From NCBI RefSeq assembly GCF_016765655.2, contig NZ_CP086106.1, positions 979,501 through 1,043,500 of the forward strand: a DNA stretch of 64,000 nt, given 5' to 3'. The notes under the pieces were generated by a model, which saw only the letters and a list, made by a program, of their open reading frames with translations, did not search any database and was not told where the DNA came from. The position numbers and the translations under genes were made by a program. This DNA is from Skermanella mucosa. GTDB lineage: Bacteria; Pseudomonadota; Alphaproteobacteria; Azospirillales; Azospirillaceae. Of the stretch, positions 44,204 to 52,979 are shown piece by piece. The stretch's first letter is position 1, and every line of letters starts with the position of its first letter.

Positions 44204-46123
44204 TCAATCCGCGTCGGCCGTTTCCCCGGCGAGCGCCGAAGGCCGGTAGAGGGATTGCGGCACCATGGGGATCGGCGAGCGCCGGGGCAGTGCAGGGCGT
44301 GCGCCGGCTCCGGCGAAGCCGTCGCCCGGGCCGGGGGCACGCAGGCGGGCCGCCAGTTCGGTCAACTCGGGCTCGGGCACGACCTCCGCCGGGATCAGGA
44401 ACAGGCCGAGGCGGCGGGCCGCCAGCCCGGCGTCGCGCCGGCTCGACCAGCTCGTCAGGACCGGGCTGAGCACCAGGCCGGCGATGATCGGCGACATCCA
44501 CCAGAACAGCACGGGACCGACCAGCAGGGCCGTCGAGGCCAGGACGAGGCCCAGGATCACATGCACCGCATGGCGCTGGAACGCCTCGCCCAGCCCCACG
44601 CCGCGGTCGCCGCGCGGCTGGGCGTCCCAGGAGACGATCCGCCCGGCCAGGGTGGAGACGACGAAACGCGTGTAATAGGCCATGTGGACCGGCGCCTGCA
44701 GCGTCGAAAACACCTGTTCCAGCAACGCGCTGGCCAGCAGGCGCGGGGCGCCGCCGAATCCGGCCCGCGCCCTGGCGTCGGCCAGGACGGCCGCCAGGCT
44801 CAGCAGCTTGGGCAGGAACAGCAGCGTCAGGGTCAGGGCGAACATGGCGGCCGCCGCGGCGCCGGGATTGAACAGGCCGGAGGTCAGCAGGCCGTAGCCG
44901 CCGCGCTCCTCCCCCAGGATCAGCTGGCCGGCCGACAGCACCAGGAAGGCGAACCACACCGGGGCGGAGACGTAGCACATGATGCCCATCAGGATGTGCA
45001 GGCGGCCCGGCCAGCGGATGCCGTGGGCCGGCAGGAAGCGCATGTGCTGGAGGTTGCCTTGCGCCCAGCGCCGGTCGCGGCCGGCATAGTCGATGGTGTT
45101 GGCGGGGATCTCCTCCCAGGTGCCGCCGAGCAGGGGGAGCACCCAGGTCTCCCACGGGCCGCGCCGCATGAGGCAGGCTTCGACCACGTCGTGGCACAGG
45201 ATCTCGCCGCCCAGCGGGGCCTTGCCGGGAAGCACCGGCAGGTCGCAGTGGTCCATGAAGGCCTTGACCCGGACGATGGCGTTGTGGCCCCAGTAGTTGG
45301 CGTCTTCCTGCTGCCAGAAGTTCAGTCCCAGGACCGACAGCGGCGTGTAGAGGTTGGCGGCGAACTGGTGGATGCGGGAGAACAGCGTTTCCCGATTGAC
45401 CGGATGGGAAACGGTCTGGATCAGGCCGATCCGGGAGTTGTCCTCCATCAGCCGGATCATGCGGCGGATCGTGTCGCCGCCCATCAGGCTGTCGGCGTCC
45501 AGCACCACCATGAAATCGTACCGGTGTCCCCAATTGATGCAGAAATCGGCGAGGTTGCCGGCCTTGCGCCCGCCATTGTCCTGGCGCCTGCGGTAGAACA
45601 CCGCCGGAAGCCCCGGCTGACCGGCGAACTCCGCCAGCAGGGCGTCGTAGGCTCGCTCCTCCGCCCGCCAGATCGCCTCGTCGCGGGTGTCGCTCAGGAC
45701 GAACAGGTCGATCCGCCCGACCTCGCCGGTCCGCTCCAGCGAGCGGGCCATCACCGCGACGGCGGCGAACACCGCGGCGACGTCCTCGTTGTAGATCGGG
45801 AGCACCACCGCGGTCCTCGCCCTGGGCGGGGTCATGACGTCGATTCCGGCGGCGGCCCGCTCCAGCGGCGGAAAGGCGCGCCTGCCCAGGCAATGCACGA
45901 CGAATCCCAGCACCACCTGCCAGCCGTTCAGCGCCAGCCAGCCCAGGTTGAGCGTGAACAGGATCACCAGCACCCAGTCCAGGCCGGTCCGGGGTCCGCC
46001 CATCGCCTCGGCCGCAAGCACCGCCGAAAGCAGGGTCAGGAAAAGCGCCGGGCCCAGAAACAATGCCCTGCGCACCGCAAGGGACAGGCGCGGCGAAGTC
46101 TCGGCCGAGGGATCGAGCGTCAT
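44204..46123 (-). CDS. opgH: Glucans biosynthesis glucosyltransferase H
   Basis: Inner-membrane GT2 of 639 residues that elongates beta-1,2-linked osmoregulated periplasmic glucan (OPG). Two N-terminal membrane segments are followed by the catalytic domain with LPIYNED (about 108), LDADSLMGGD (about 210) and the acceptor motif RDRRWAQGNLQH (about 345), then further membrane segments. Length is shorter than the 840-residue enterobacterial form because of a shorter N-terminus. It is divergent from the opgD-like gene across 74 bases, so the two are probably controlled together. Confidence 0.93.
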   Translation of the reverse strand: MTLDPSAETSPRLSLAVRRALFLGPALFLTLLSAVLAAEAMGGPRTGLDWVLVILFTLNLGWLALNGWQVVLGFVVHCLGRRAFPPLERAAAGIDVMTPPRARTAVVLPIYNEDVAAVFAAVAVMARSLERTGEVGRIDLFVLSDTRDEAIWRAEERAYDALLAEFAGQPGLPAVFYRRRQDNGGRKAGNLADFCINWGHRYDFMVVLDADSLMGGDTIRRMIRLMEDNSRIGLIQTVSHPVNRETLFSRIHQFAANLYTPLSVLGLNFWQQEDANYWGHNAIVRVKAFMDHCDLPVLPGKAPLGGEILCHDVVEACLMRRGPWETWVLPLLGGTWEEIPANTIDYAGRDRRWAQGNLQHMRFLPAHGIRWPGRLHILMGIMCYVSAPVWFAFLVLSAGQLILGEERGGYGLLTSGLFNPGAAAAAMFALTLTLLFLPKLLSLAAVLADARARAGFGGAPRLLASALLEQVFSTLQAPVHMAYYTRFVVSTLAGRIVSWDAQPRGDRGVGLGEAFQRHAVHVILGLVLASTALLVGPVLFWWMSPIIAGLVLSPVLTSWSSRRDAGLAARRLGLFLIPAEVVPEPELTELAARLRAPGPGDGFAGAGARPALPRRSPIPMVPQSLYRPSALAGETADAD

Positions 46124-46197
46124 GGAACAGGTGGCCTTCCGGGAAGTTATTGCTGGGCACGGCGCCCCCTGAATGGAGCCGAGGACAGGGCTTATCG

Positions 46198-47778
46198 ATG
46201 AACCACCGCGCCGACGATTTTATTCTGTGGAAACGGTTGTTTTCACGCAGGTCGTTCTTATCCGGATCCGCCGGCGTGGGAAGCGCCTTGCTGCTGTGCG
46301 GTCCCGGCATAGGGAGCAATCGTGGCATCGCAAGGGCGGAGGGAAGCTTCGGGTTCGAGCAGGTCAAGCGCATGGCGGCCGAGCGGGCGTCCCGGCCCTA
46401 CCAGCCGCCCGAGGAGACCATGCCGGCGGTGCTGCGCGACATGAGCTACGACCAGTACCGCGCGATCCGTTTCCGCCCGTCCAGCGCCCTGTGGGCCGAC
46501 GGGAACGGTTTCAAGGCGCAGTTCTTCCATCGGGGCTTCCTTTATCGGCGGCGGGTCCGCGTCGGCATCGTCGAGGACGGCATCGTGACGCCGGTGGCCT
46601 ACCGTCCGGACATGTTCGACCTCGGCGGCCTCGACGTCCCGGACCTGCCGGACCTCGGGTTCGCCGGGATTCGGCTGCACCATCCCGCCGGCGGGGGCTC
46701 CACCGGCGACGAGTTCGCGGTGTTCCTCGGCGCGTCCTATTTCCGGCTGATCGCCCGGGGGCAGGAATACGGGATTTCCGGCCGGGGGGTAGCGGTCAAT
46801 ACCGGCGGTTCCGAGCCGGAGGAATTTCCCGATTTCACGGAATTCTGGATCGAGCGCCCGGAAGCGGGAGCGGAGGAGATCACCGTGCTGGCGCTGCTCG
46901 ACGGGCCGAGCGTGACCGGCGCCTTCCGGTTCCGGCTGCGACCCGGCGACACCACCCGGGCGCGGGTAGACGCCTCCCTGGTCCTGCGCCGGCCGGTCGG
47001 CCAGCTCGGCCTGGCGCCGCTGACCAGCATGTTCCTCCATGGCGAGAACGGCCCGCGCGGTTTCGACGATTTCCGGCCGGAGATGCACGACAGCGACGGG
47101 CTGCTGATGCTGGACGGCGCCGGGGAGTGGAGCTGGCGCCCGCTGGTCAACGGCCGCCCGTCGCCGCTCGCCACCGGCTACGCGATGGCCGGACCCGGCG
47201 GCTTCGGCCTGATGCAGCGGGACCGCGACTTCGCCAGCTACCTGGATGTCCAGGCGATGCACGAGCGCCGGCCCAGCCTCTGGGTCGAGCCGCGGGGCGA
47301 CTGGGCGCAGGGCGTTCTCGAACTCTACGAATTCCCCTCCCTGGAGGAGTACAACGACAACATCGTGGCCTACTGGGTGCCGCGACGGCCGCCGGATCCG
47401 GGCCGGCCGCTGGATTTCGGCTATGACTTGACCGTGATGGACGGCGGCACCGGCCTGTACCCGCTGGGGCGGGTGACGGGGACGCATATCGGCTCGGCCG
47501 AACGGCTGCGTCCGACGGTGCCGCCCTCGCCGGAGCGCCGGTTCTTCGTGGTGGATTTCGAGGGGGACGGGCTGCCGGGTCACGGCGCCGGCCTTTCCGC
47601 TGATGTCACCGCTTCCGCCGGCGCGGTGGTCGAGCCGGTGGTCGAGCATGTGCCGCAAACCGGGGGCTGGCGCCTGTATTTCGAGTATCGGCCGGTTGAA
47701 GATGCGCCGGCGGAGCTGGCGGCGCGGCTGATGCGGAGCGATCGGGTCATGACGGAGACATGGCGCTTTACCTGGTGA
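46198..47778 (+). CDS. opgD: Periplasmic glucan biosynthesis protein, OpgG/OpgD family, Tat-type signal
   Basis: Protein of 526 residues. A twin-arginine signal (SRRSFL, arginines 17-18, before a hydrophobic stretch) means Tat export; OpgD in E. coli is Tat-exported while OpgG is Sec-exported, so OpgD is the better label, though the choice is tentative. The family core starts FGFEQVKRMAAERA and includes QYRAIRFRP, FLGASYFRLIARGQEYGISGRGVAV and LYEFPSLEEYNDNIVAYW. It probably shapes or branches the backbone released by OpgH. The stop begins a 15-bp repeat that also encodes the end of the convergent UDG-family gene. Confidence 0.88.
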   Translation: MNHRADDFILWKRLFSRRSFLSGSAGVGSALLLCGPGIGSNRGIARAEGSFGFEQVKRMAAERASRPYQPPEETMPAVLRDMSYDQYRAIRFRPSSALWADGNGFKAQFFHRGFLYRRRVRVGIVEDGIVTPVAYRPDMFDLGGLDVPDLPDLGFAGIRLHHPAGGGSTGDEFAVFLGASYFRLIARGQEYGISGRGVAVNTGGSEPEEFPDFTEFWIERPEAGAEEITVLALLDGPSVTGAFRFRLRPGDTTRARVDASLVLRRPVGQLGLAPLTSMFLHGENGPRGFDDFRPEMHDSDGLLMLDGAGEWSWRPLVNGRPSPLATGYAMAGPGGFGLMQRDRDFASYLDVQAMHERRPSLWVEPRGDWAQGVLELYEFPSLEEYNDNIVAYWVPRRPPDPGRPLDFGYDLTVMDGGTGLYPLGRVTGTHIGSAERLRPTVPPSPERRFFVVDFEGDGLPGHGAGLSADVTASAGAVVEPVVEHVPQTGGWRLYFEYRPVEDAPAELAARLMRSDRVMTETWRFTW

Positions 47779-48511
47779 CGTCCAGTCGTCGGGCGTCCAG
47801 TCGTTGGGCGGCCAGCCGCTCCGCCGCCGCCGTCAGGCAGGCCGAGATCCGGCGTGCCACGTCGGGGCTGGTGCAGACATAGGTCGGGCTGGGGTGCGGC
47901 ATGGCAAGGCACGGGATGTTCCGGGCCTCCAGCAGGCCCCGGGCGGCCTCGGCCTTGCGCCCGGCGGTGACGGCCAGCTCCAGCCCCGGCAGCAGGTCCA
48001 GGAAGTCGGGCAGGTGGAGCAGCCCTTGGGCGACCTGGGCCCGGGTCGGGTTGCGGTTGGGCGTGCCCGGAACCTGGATCAGCCACGGGACGATGTTCCA
48101 GATCACCGTTTCCGCACGGGCGATGCCGGCCTGTTCCAGGAAACGGAACAGGTTCGCGGCGGTCCCCGTGGGGTTGTCCCGCGACACGAACCCGGTGGTC
48201 AGCATCTTGGGTCCCGGCGTTTCCAGCAGGATCAGCAGCCTTGCCGACACGCCGCCGTCGAGCGGGTCGGCCAGCGGAACCGGGCTGCCCATGCGGGTAG
48301 CCAGATCCCTGGCGTACCGCGTCAGCGGCCGCACGTGCGCGCTGTCCGTCAGCGTCCCGCGCCGGGCCAGCTCGCCCGGATCGCGGAGCGCCTTGGGGAG
48401 TGAAGCCCGGGGCGAGACCTGATGTGGGATGGTGGTACGGTCAGTCAATTTCGGATTTGATTTTAATTTTGGGCAGGTACTTTGTAGTAGAGGCAAGAAT
48501 TTGAACCGCAT
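47768..48511 (-). CDS. Uracil-DNA glycosylase superfamily protein
   Basis: About 247 residues if it starts at ATG 48511; the frame is open to 48625 and the start is uncertain. LLILLETPGPKM is in the position of the UDG GxEPG-like loop, with NIVPWLIQVPG later and the C-terminal loop AMPHPSPT matching the conserved HPSP motif. The LLETPGP loop lacks the usual acidic residue, so it may not remove uracil; related family members have other or no known activity. It is divergent from the inositol synthase gene across a gap that holds the 16-bp palindrome. Its last codons lie in a 15-bp repeat. Confidence 0.75.
   Translation of the reverse strand: MRFKFLPLLQSTCPKLKSNPKLTDRTTIPHQVSPRASLPKALRDPGELARRGTLTDSAHVRPLTRYARDLATRMGSPVPLADPLDGGVSARLLILLETPGPKMLTTGFVSRDNPTGTAANLFRFLEQAGIARAETVIWNIVPWLIQVPGTPNRNPTRAQVAQGLLHLPDFLDLLPGLELAVTAGRKAEAARGLLEARNIPCLAMPHPSPTYVCTSPDVARRISACLTAAAERLAAQRLDARRLDVTR
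47777..47821. repeat. 15-bp tandem repeat at converging gene ends
   Basis: Three 15-base units, GACGTCCAGTCGTCG and variants, begin within the opgD stop codon. They encode RLDA/RLDV in the C-terminus of the UDG-family protein on the other strand. Confidence 0.7.
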
Positions 48512-48571
48512 TCCACAAAAGGAAACATAGTATCCAGATGTATATTTGGGTAGCCCGGATGAACGCAACTT

Positions 48572-48587
48572 CTCGCCAATTGGCGAG
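48572..48587. promoter_or_regulatory. Perfect 16-bp palindrome, candidate operator of the inositol cluster
   Basis: CTCGCCAATTGGCGAG is its own reverse complement. It lies 92 bases before the inositol synthase ATG and 61 bases from the UDG-family start. Its length and symmetry suit a dimeric repressor such as a TetR, LacI or GntR type, but no such regulator is encoded in the cluster. Confidence 0.5.
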
Positions 48588-48678
48588 TGTCCTGTTTGGA
48601 TCTGCCAACCATCCTCCGTTCCCACAGATGCGAGTTCAAAGTCGGCGCGCCCGCGTCCGACGAAATTCCGGAGGATTT

Positions 48679-49944
48679 ATGAGCGAGATGCCTGCACGCC
48701 GTCTCGGCGTTGCAATCGTTGGTTTGGGTGGGGCTGTCGCAACGACGGTCGCAGCCGGGCTGGAAATGATCCGCCGCGGCGCCGTCGATCTGTCGGGTTT
48801 GCCGCTGGCCGATGCCAACCACGCCGGATTGGCGCCCTACCAGAACATCAGCCTGGCCGGCTGGGATCTCTATCCGGACGATCTCGCCTCCGCCGTCAGG
48901 CAGCACGGCGTCCTGGGACCGGCCGAGCTTGATCTGGTCCGCACCCAGTTGGAAGCGGTCCGGCCCTGGCCCGCCGTCGGCAACGTCAAGTTCTGCCGCA
49001 ACGTCGCCGGCCGCGAGGGAGCGAACCTGACCTCCATGCGCGACCAGGTGGCGAGCCTGAAGGACGACCTGACCCGGTTCAAGGCCGACAGCGGCGTCGA
49101 CGACGTGGTGGTGGTCCACCTCGCCTCGACCGAGCGGCTGGTCGATACCAAGCTGCCGCAGTTCGCGACGCCGGAAGCGTTCGAGATGGCCCTCGACGCC
49201 GACGATCCGGAGATCGGTCCGGCGATGCTCTATGCCTATGCCGCGATCACCAGCGGCATCCCGTACGGAAACTTCACCCCCAGCGTCTCGGCCGACATCC
49301 CGGCGCTGAAGGAGCTGGCGCGGCGGCACGGCACCCCGATCGCCGGCAAGGACGGCAAGACCGGGCAGACCCTGATCAAGACCGTTATTGCGCCGGCGCT
49401 GCGCGGGCGCTCGCTGAAGGTGGACGGCTGGTACTCCACCAATATCCTCGGCAACCGGGACGGGCTGGCACTGGACGATCCGAGTTCGCTGGCGTCCAAG
49501 CTGGACACCAAGGGGTCGGTGCTTGACAGCATCCTCGGCTACAAGGTCGAGAACCACAAGGTGTTCATCCACTACTACCCGCCGCGCGGCGACGACAAGG
49601 AGGCCTGGGACAATATCGACCTGACCGGCTTCCTCGGCCACCGCATGCAGATGAAGATCAACTTCCTGTGCAAGGACTCGATCCTGGCGGCCCCGCTGGT
49701 GATCGAGATCGCCCGGTGCCTGGATCTGGCGAAGCAGCGCGGACAGGGCGGCGTGCTGGAGGAGCTTGGCGTCTTCTTCAAGGCGCCGCTGATGACGAAC
49801 GGCGCCGAGCCGGAGCACGCCTGGCCCGAGCAGGAGCGCCGGTTCCGGGCTTGGCTCGACGGGGCGGACAGCCCGGTAACCGCGACGGAACGCAGCGAGC
49901 AGTCCCTGAAAGCGGCCGCGGCGAGCCTTGCCGATGTCGGTTGA
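48679..49944 (+). CDS. ino1: Inositol-3-phosphate synthase
   Basis: Enzyme of 421 residues that converts glucose-6-phosphate to 1D-myo-inositol-3-phosphate using NAD. ATG 48679 follows CCGGAGGA. The Rossmann motif VAIVGLGGAVATTVAAG is at residue 10. GKDGKTGQTLIKT, SLKVDGWYSTNILGNRDG and the catalytic lysine region (NHKVFIHYYPPRGDDKEAWDNIDL and MKINFLCKDSILAAPL) are typical of bacterial and archaeal forms. Ino1 supplies inositol for mycothiol, phosphatidylinositol or compatible solutes; here it opens a nine-gene cluster, so a dedicated product is likely. Its stop overlaps the start of the HD gene. Confidence 0.95.
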   Translation: MSEMPARRLGVAIVGLGGAVATTVAAGLEMIRRGAVDLSGLPLADANHAGLAPYQNISLAGWDLYPDDLASAVRQHGVLGPAELDLVRTQLEAVRPWPAVGNVKFCRNVAGREGANLTSMRDQVASLKDDLTRFKADSGVDDVVVVHLASTERLVDTKLPQFATPEAFEMALDADDPEIGPAMLYAYAAITSGIPYGNFTPSVSADIPALKELARRHGTPIAGKDGKTGQTLIKTVIAPALRGRSLKVDGWYSTNILGNRDGLALDDPSSLASKLDTKGSVLDSILGYKVENHKVFIHYYPPRGDDKEAWDNIDLTGFLGHRMQMKINFLCKDSILAAPLVIEIARCLDLAKQRGQGGVLEELGVFFKAPLMTNGAEPEHAWPEQERRFRAWLDGADSPVTATERSEQSLKAAAASLADVG

Positions 49945-50830
49945 CCAGTCCCTGCTTCCGCTGCTGCGGGAGATCAACGACCTGAAGCGGGTGCGGGCCG
50001 CCGGCATCGAGGGAACCTTGGCGGCGCGCGCTTTCCGGCGCGCCTGGGGGCGGCTGGCGGCGGGGGACTCCCCCGCCACCGTCGCCCTGCGGGAAACCGC
50101 GCTGGCGGTGGCCGCCGCCCGGCTCGGCGGCATCGACCGCGCCATGCTGACCCGCGCAGGGCTCGACGACGATGCCGCGACGGGGGTGCTTCGGAACGGC
50201 TTCGACGCCGTCGCCGGCCCGGTCGACCCGATACTGGCGGCGGCGCTGCGCGACCATCTGGGCGAGCATGATCCCGCCGCCGCGGAGCCGCCGGCCTTCG
50301 TCCATGACCTGGAGCGGCAGCCGCGCGCGGGCGCCACCCGGCCGGGACATCCCCGGCTGGTGCTGGAGCCGCCGGAAAGCCATGCCGACCATTGCTTCGT
50401 CACGGCCGTCACCGCGGCGCTGGTCAGCCCTTCCTACGGGGCCGACCCGGCGGCGCCGTTCCTGGCCGGACTGTGCCACCATTTCCACAACGCCACGCTG
50501 CCCGACAGCGGCTTCGCGGGGGAGGTGCTGCTGGGCGACCATCTGGACTCCATCATCCGGACCCTGACCTACGAGGTCGTCGCGACCTTGCCCGACCATC
50601 TGGCGCACGCCTGCGAACAGGCCCGCAAGCTCCTGCCGCACGCGGAAACGCCGGAAGCCAGGGCCTTCCATGCGGGCGACGTGATCGACCGCATCCTCCA
50701 GATGGACCATTACGCCCGGGCCGCCGGCTTCGAACTGCGCCACGCGGTCGAGGAGATGGAACTGGTCCATGCCGGTCCGCTCCAGGATTTCCAGACCGGC
50801 ATGCTGCGCGACGTCGGGCTGATGCGGTGA
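49934..50830 (+). CDS. HD-superfamily hydrolase, HD_3-like
   Basis: About 298 residues, starting at ATG 49934 inside the end of ino1 (a TTG at 49928 is also in frame). The second half shows an HD fold like YfbR-type nucleotidases: ESHADHCFVTAV (about 145), the metal-site segment AGLCHHFHNA, LGDHLDSI, and GDVIDRILQMDHYARAAGF with the distal Asp. The usual HD pair reads HH here, a change that could alter the metal site. The N-terminal 120 residues have no recognised domain. Given its neighbours, a phosphatase acting on inositol phosphate or a phosphorylated pseudodisaccharide is the simplest hypothesis. Coupled to the methyltransferase by a GTGA overlap. Confidence 0.65.
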   Translation: MSVDQSLLPLLREINDLKRVRAAGIEGTLAARAFRRAWGRLAAGDSPATVALRETALAVAAARLGGIDRAMLTRAGLDDDAATGVLRNGFDAVAGPVDPILAAALRDHLGEHDPAAAEPPAFVHDLERQPRAGATRPGHPRLVLEPPESHADHCFVTAVTAALVSPSYGADPAAPFLAGLCHHFHNATLPDSGFAGEVLLGDHLDSIIRTLTYEVVATLPDHLAHACEQARKLLPHAETPEARAFHAGDVIDRILQMDHYARAAGFELRHAVEEMELVHAGPLQDFQTGMLRDVGLMR

Positions 50831-51990
50831 CGGAAGCCCTGCCCCTGCTGAGCCCGACGACCGGCCGGCCGCTGCACGCCGAAGGTCCGGGCTGTCTCAC
50901 CGACGGGACGGAACGCTGGCCCGTGGTCGCCGGCATCCCGTTCCTGCGCACCGGCCGGGAGGGTTTGCGCGATGCGGCGCTGGCTGCGATCGACCGCGGT
51001 GACGAGCGCGCGGCGCTGGCGCTGCTGCTGCGCGACCAGGACGACTGGGCCCGCATCCCGCCGCCCTCGTTGGACACCGCAGGCCGTCTCGCCGACGCCG
51101 TCGGGCACATGACCCTGCGCGAGGCCATGGCGGCGCTGAACTTCGGGCCGGTGGCCCACTACTTCGCCCACCGCTGGTCGGCGCCGACCTTTCTGTCCGC
51201 CCTGGGACTGCTGGAGGCCCGCTGGACCGATCCGCCGCTGGTGCTGGAGATCGCCTGCGGCATCGGACAGATCCTGCGCGACCTGGACCGGCGCGGGACG
51301 GCCGTGGCCGGGATCGACGTGGTGTTCGCCAAGCTGTGGCTCGCCAAGGCTTTCCTGATTCCCGACGCCCCGCTGGTCTGCGCCGACGTCACGTCCGGTA
51401 TCCCGATGGCGCTGCCGGAGGGGACGGCGATCCTGTGCCACGACGCCTTCTATTTCATGCCGGAGCAGGAGCGGATCGCCGGTCATCTGATGCGGGCCGC
51501 CGGAGCCTCGGGAACGGTGCTGATCGGGCACGCCCACAATGTGCGGTTCGAGCATGGCATCGCCGGCCGGCCGCGCACGCCGGAGGAATACGCGGCGCTG
51601 TTCCCCGGCTGCCAGCTCTACGACGACGCCGAACTGGCCCGCTCCCCGACGCCCACCCGCACGGCGGAGGAACTGGCGGCGGTCGAGGCGGTCTCGCTCG
51701 CCTGGAGCGCCGGGACGGTCGATACCCGTCCGGTAGACCTCCGCTCGCCGCCGCCCGGCGCCCGGCTCCGGATCAATCCCTTGCTGGAGCGTGACGGAAA
51801 CCGCCTGCGGCCGGTCTGGCCGACGCCCGCCTTCGCCCGCGAATACGCATCGGCGACTTATCTGGAGGCCGAGATTCCGCCCGAAGACCTGCCCGAAGAC
51901 ACCCTGGGCGGCGACTTCCGCATCGACGATCCCCGGATCCGGGACTTGGCCCGGCGCCGCATCCTGCTTGACCTGCCGGAGCGCTGGTGA
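50827..51990 (+). CDS. SAM-dependent methyltransferase with Trm112-like N-terminus
   Basis: Protein of 387 residues starting at GTG 50827, overlapping the previous stop. Residues about 7-42 (LLSPTTGRPLHAEG, then WPVVAGIPFLR) look like a Trm112/UPF0434-type domain without cysteines. The class I methyltransferase core has motif I LEIACGIGQILRDL (about 140), an acidic AGIDVVFAK strand and ILCHDAFYFM (motif IV). The last 120 residues are an uncharacterised extension. Such enzymes in sugar pathways methylate hydroxyl or amino groups of sugars; the target is unknown. Followed directly by the Gfo/Idh gene (TGATG overlap). Confidence 0.82.
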   Translation: MTEALPLLSPTTGRPLHAEGPGCLTDGTERWPVVAGIPFLRTGREGLRDAALAAIDRGDERAALALLLRDQDDWARIPPPSLDTAGRLADAVGHMTLREAMAALNFGPVAHYFAHRWSAPTFLSALGLLEARWTDPPLVLEIACGIGQILRDLDRRGTAVAGIDVVFAKLWLAKAFLIPDAPLVCADVTSGIPMALPEGTAILCHDAFYFMPEQERIAGHLMRAAGASGTVLIGHAHNVRFEHGIAGRPRTPEEYAALFPGCQLYDDAELARSPTPTRTAEELAAVEAVSLAWSAGTVDTRPVDLRSPPPGARLRINPLLERDGNRLRPVWPTPAFAREYASATYLEAEIPPEDLPEDTLGGDFRIDDPRIRDLARRRILLDLPERW

Positions 51991-52979
51991 TGGCTGGCCG
52001 GGAATTGGGCTGGGCCGTGGTCGGCTGCGGCTGGGTGGCCCGCGACTACGTCATCCCGGCGATCCACGCGGCACGGAACGGCCGCGTCGTGGCGCTCTGC
52101 GACCGCGACCCCTCGGGGCTGGGCAGCCTCGGCACCTCGGACTTGGCGGCCGTGCTGTCCGATCCCGCCGTCCGGGCCGTCTATGTCGCGACGCCCAACG
52201 ACCAGCACATGCCGGTGGTCGCCGCCTGCGCCGCCGCCGGCAAGCATGTCCTGTGCGAGAAGCCGATGGCGACCCATTCGGCCGACGCGGAGATCATGGT
52301 GGCCGCCTGCAAGGAGGCCGGGGTGACCCTGGGCATCGCCTATGACCAGCGGTTCCACGCCGCCCATGTGCGCCTTCGGGAACTGGTCGCGGCAGGGGCG
52401 CTCGGCACGGTGACCCAGGCCCGCATCTTCTACGCCTGCTGGCTGCCGCCGGACTGGAGCCCCACGGATCGGAGTTCCGGCGACAACTGGCGGGCCGATC
52501 CGAACCGGGCGGGGGGCGGCGCCCTGTGGGACCTGGCTCCCCACGGCATCGACCTGCTGGAGGTGCTGCTCGGCGGCTCCTGGGCGGAGCTTCGGGCGCT
52601 TGTCCAGCGGCGGGTCCATGACTATCCCGTGGACGACGGCGCCGTGCTGACCGGCCGGTTCGAGGACGGGACGCTGGGCACCATCCAGGTCGCCTACAAC
52701 TGCCCCGACGCCTATCCCAGGCGGACGCTGGAACTGGTCGGGACCCGGGCCATGGCGGTCGCCACCGACACCATGGGCCAAACGCCCGGCGGCACCCTTG
52801 CCCTGATCGATGCCAGGACCGGCGCGCGTTCCGAAGTGCCGGTCCCCGGCGCCGACCGCAGCCCGTTCCTGAACCAGATCGAGGCGTTCGGCGACGCCGT
52901 CCTGGCCGGCCGGCCCTTTCCCTATCCCTCCGGGCGCGACCTGCGCCTGTTCACCCTGATGGAGCGATCATGCCGCTGA
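51990..52979 (+). CDS. Gfo/Idh/MocA-family NAD(P)-dependent oxidoreductase
   Basis: Protein of 329 residues. N-terminal Rossmann motif WAVVGCGWVARDYVIPAI, then ALCDRDPSGL and YVATPNDQH. Catalytic EKPM (about 93) and DLAPHGIDLLEVLLGG (about 185) with the family's conserved Asp and His. This family includes inositol 2-dehydrogenase and many sugar 3-dehydrogenases. In a cluster that starts with inositol synthesis, oxidation of an inositol or amino-inositol ring, or of the sugar, is the likely reaction. The stop overlaps the next start by 10 bases. Confidence 0.88.
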   Translation: MAGRELGWAVVGCGWVARDYVIPAIHAARNGRVVALCDRDPSGLGSLGTSDLAAVLSDPAVRAVYVATPNDQHMPVVAACAAAGKHVLCEKPMATHSADAEIMVAACKEAGVTLGIAYDQRFHAAHVRLRELVAAGALGTVTQARIFYACWLPPDWSPTDRSSGDNWRADPNRAGGGALWDLAPHGIDLLEVLLGGSWAELRALVQRRVHDYPVDDGAVLTGRFEDGTLGTIQVAYNCPDAYPRRTLELVGTRAMAVATDTMGQTPGGTLALIDARTGARSEVPVPGADRSPFLNQIEAFGDAVLAGRPFPYPSGRDLRLFTLMERSCR

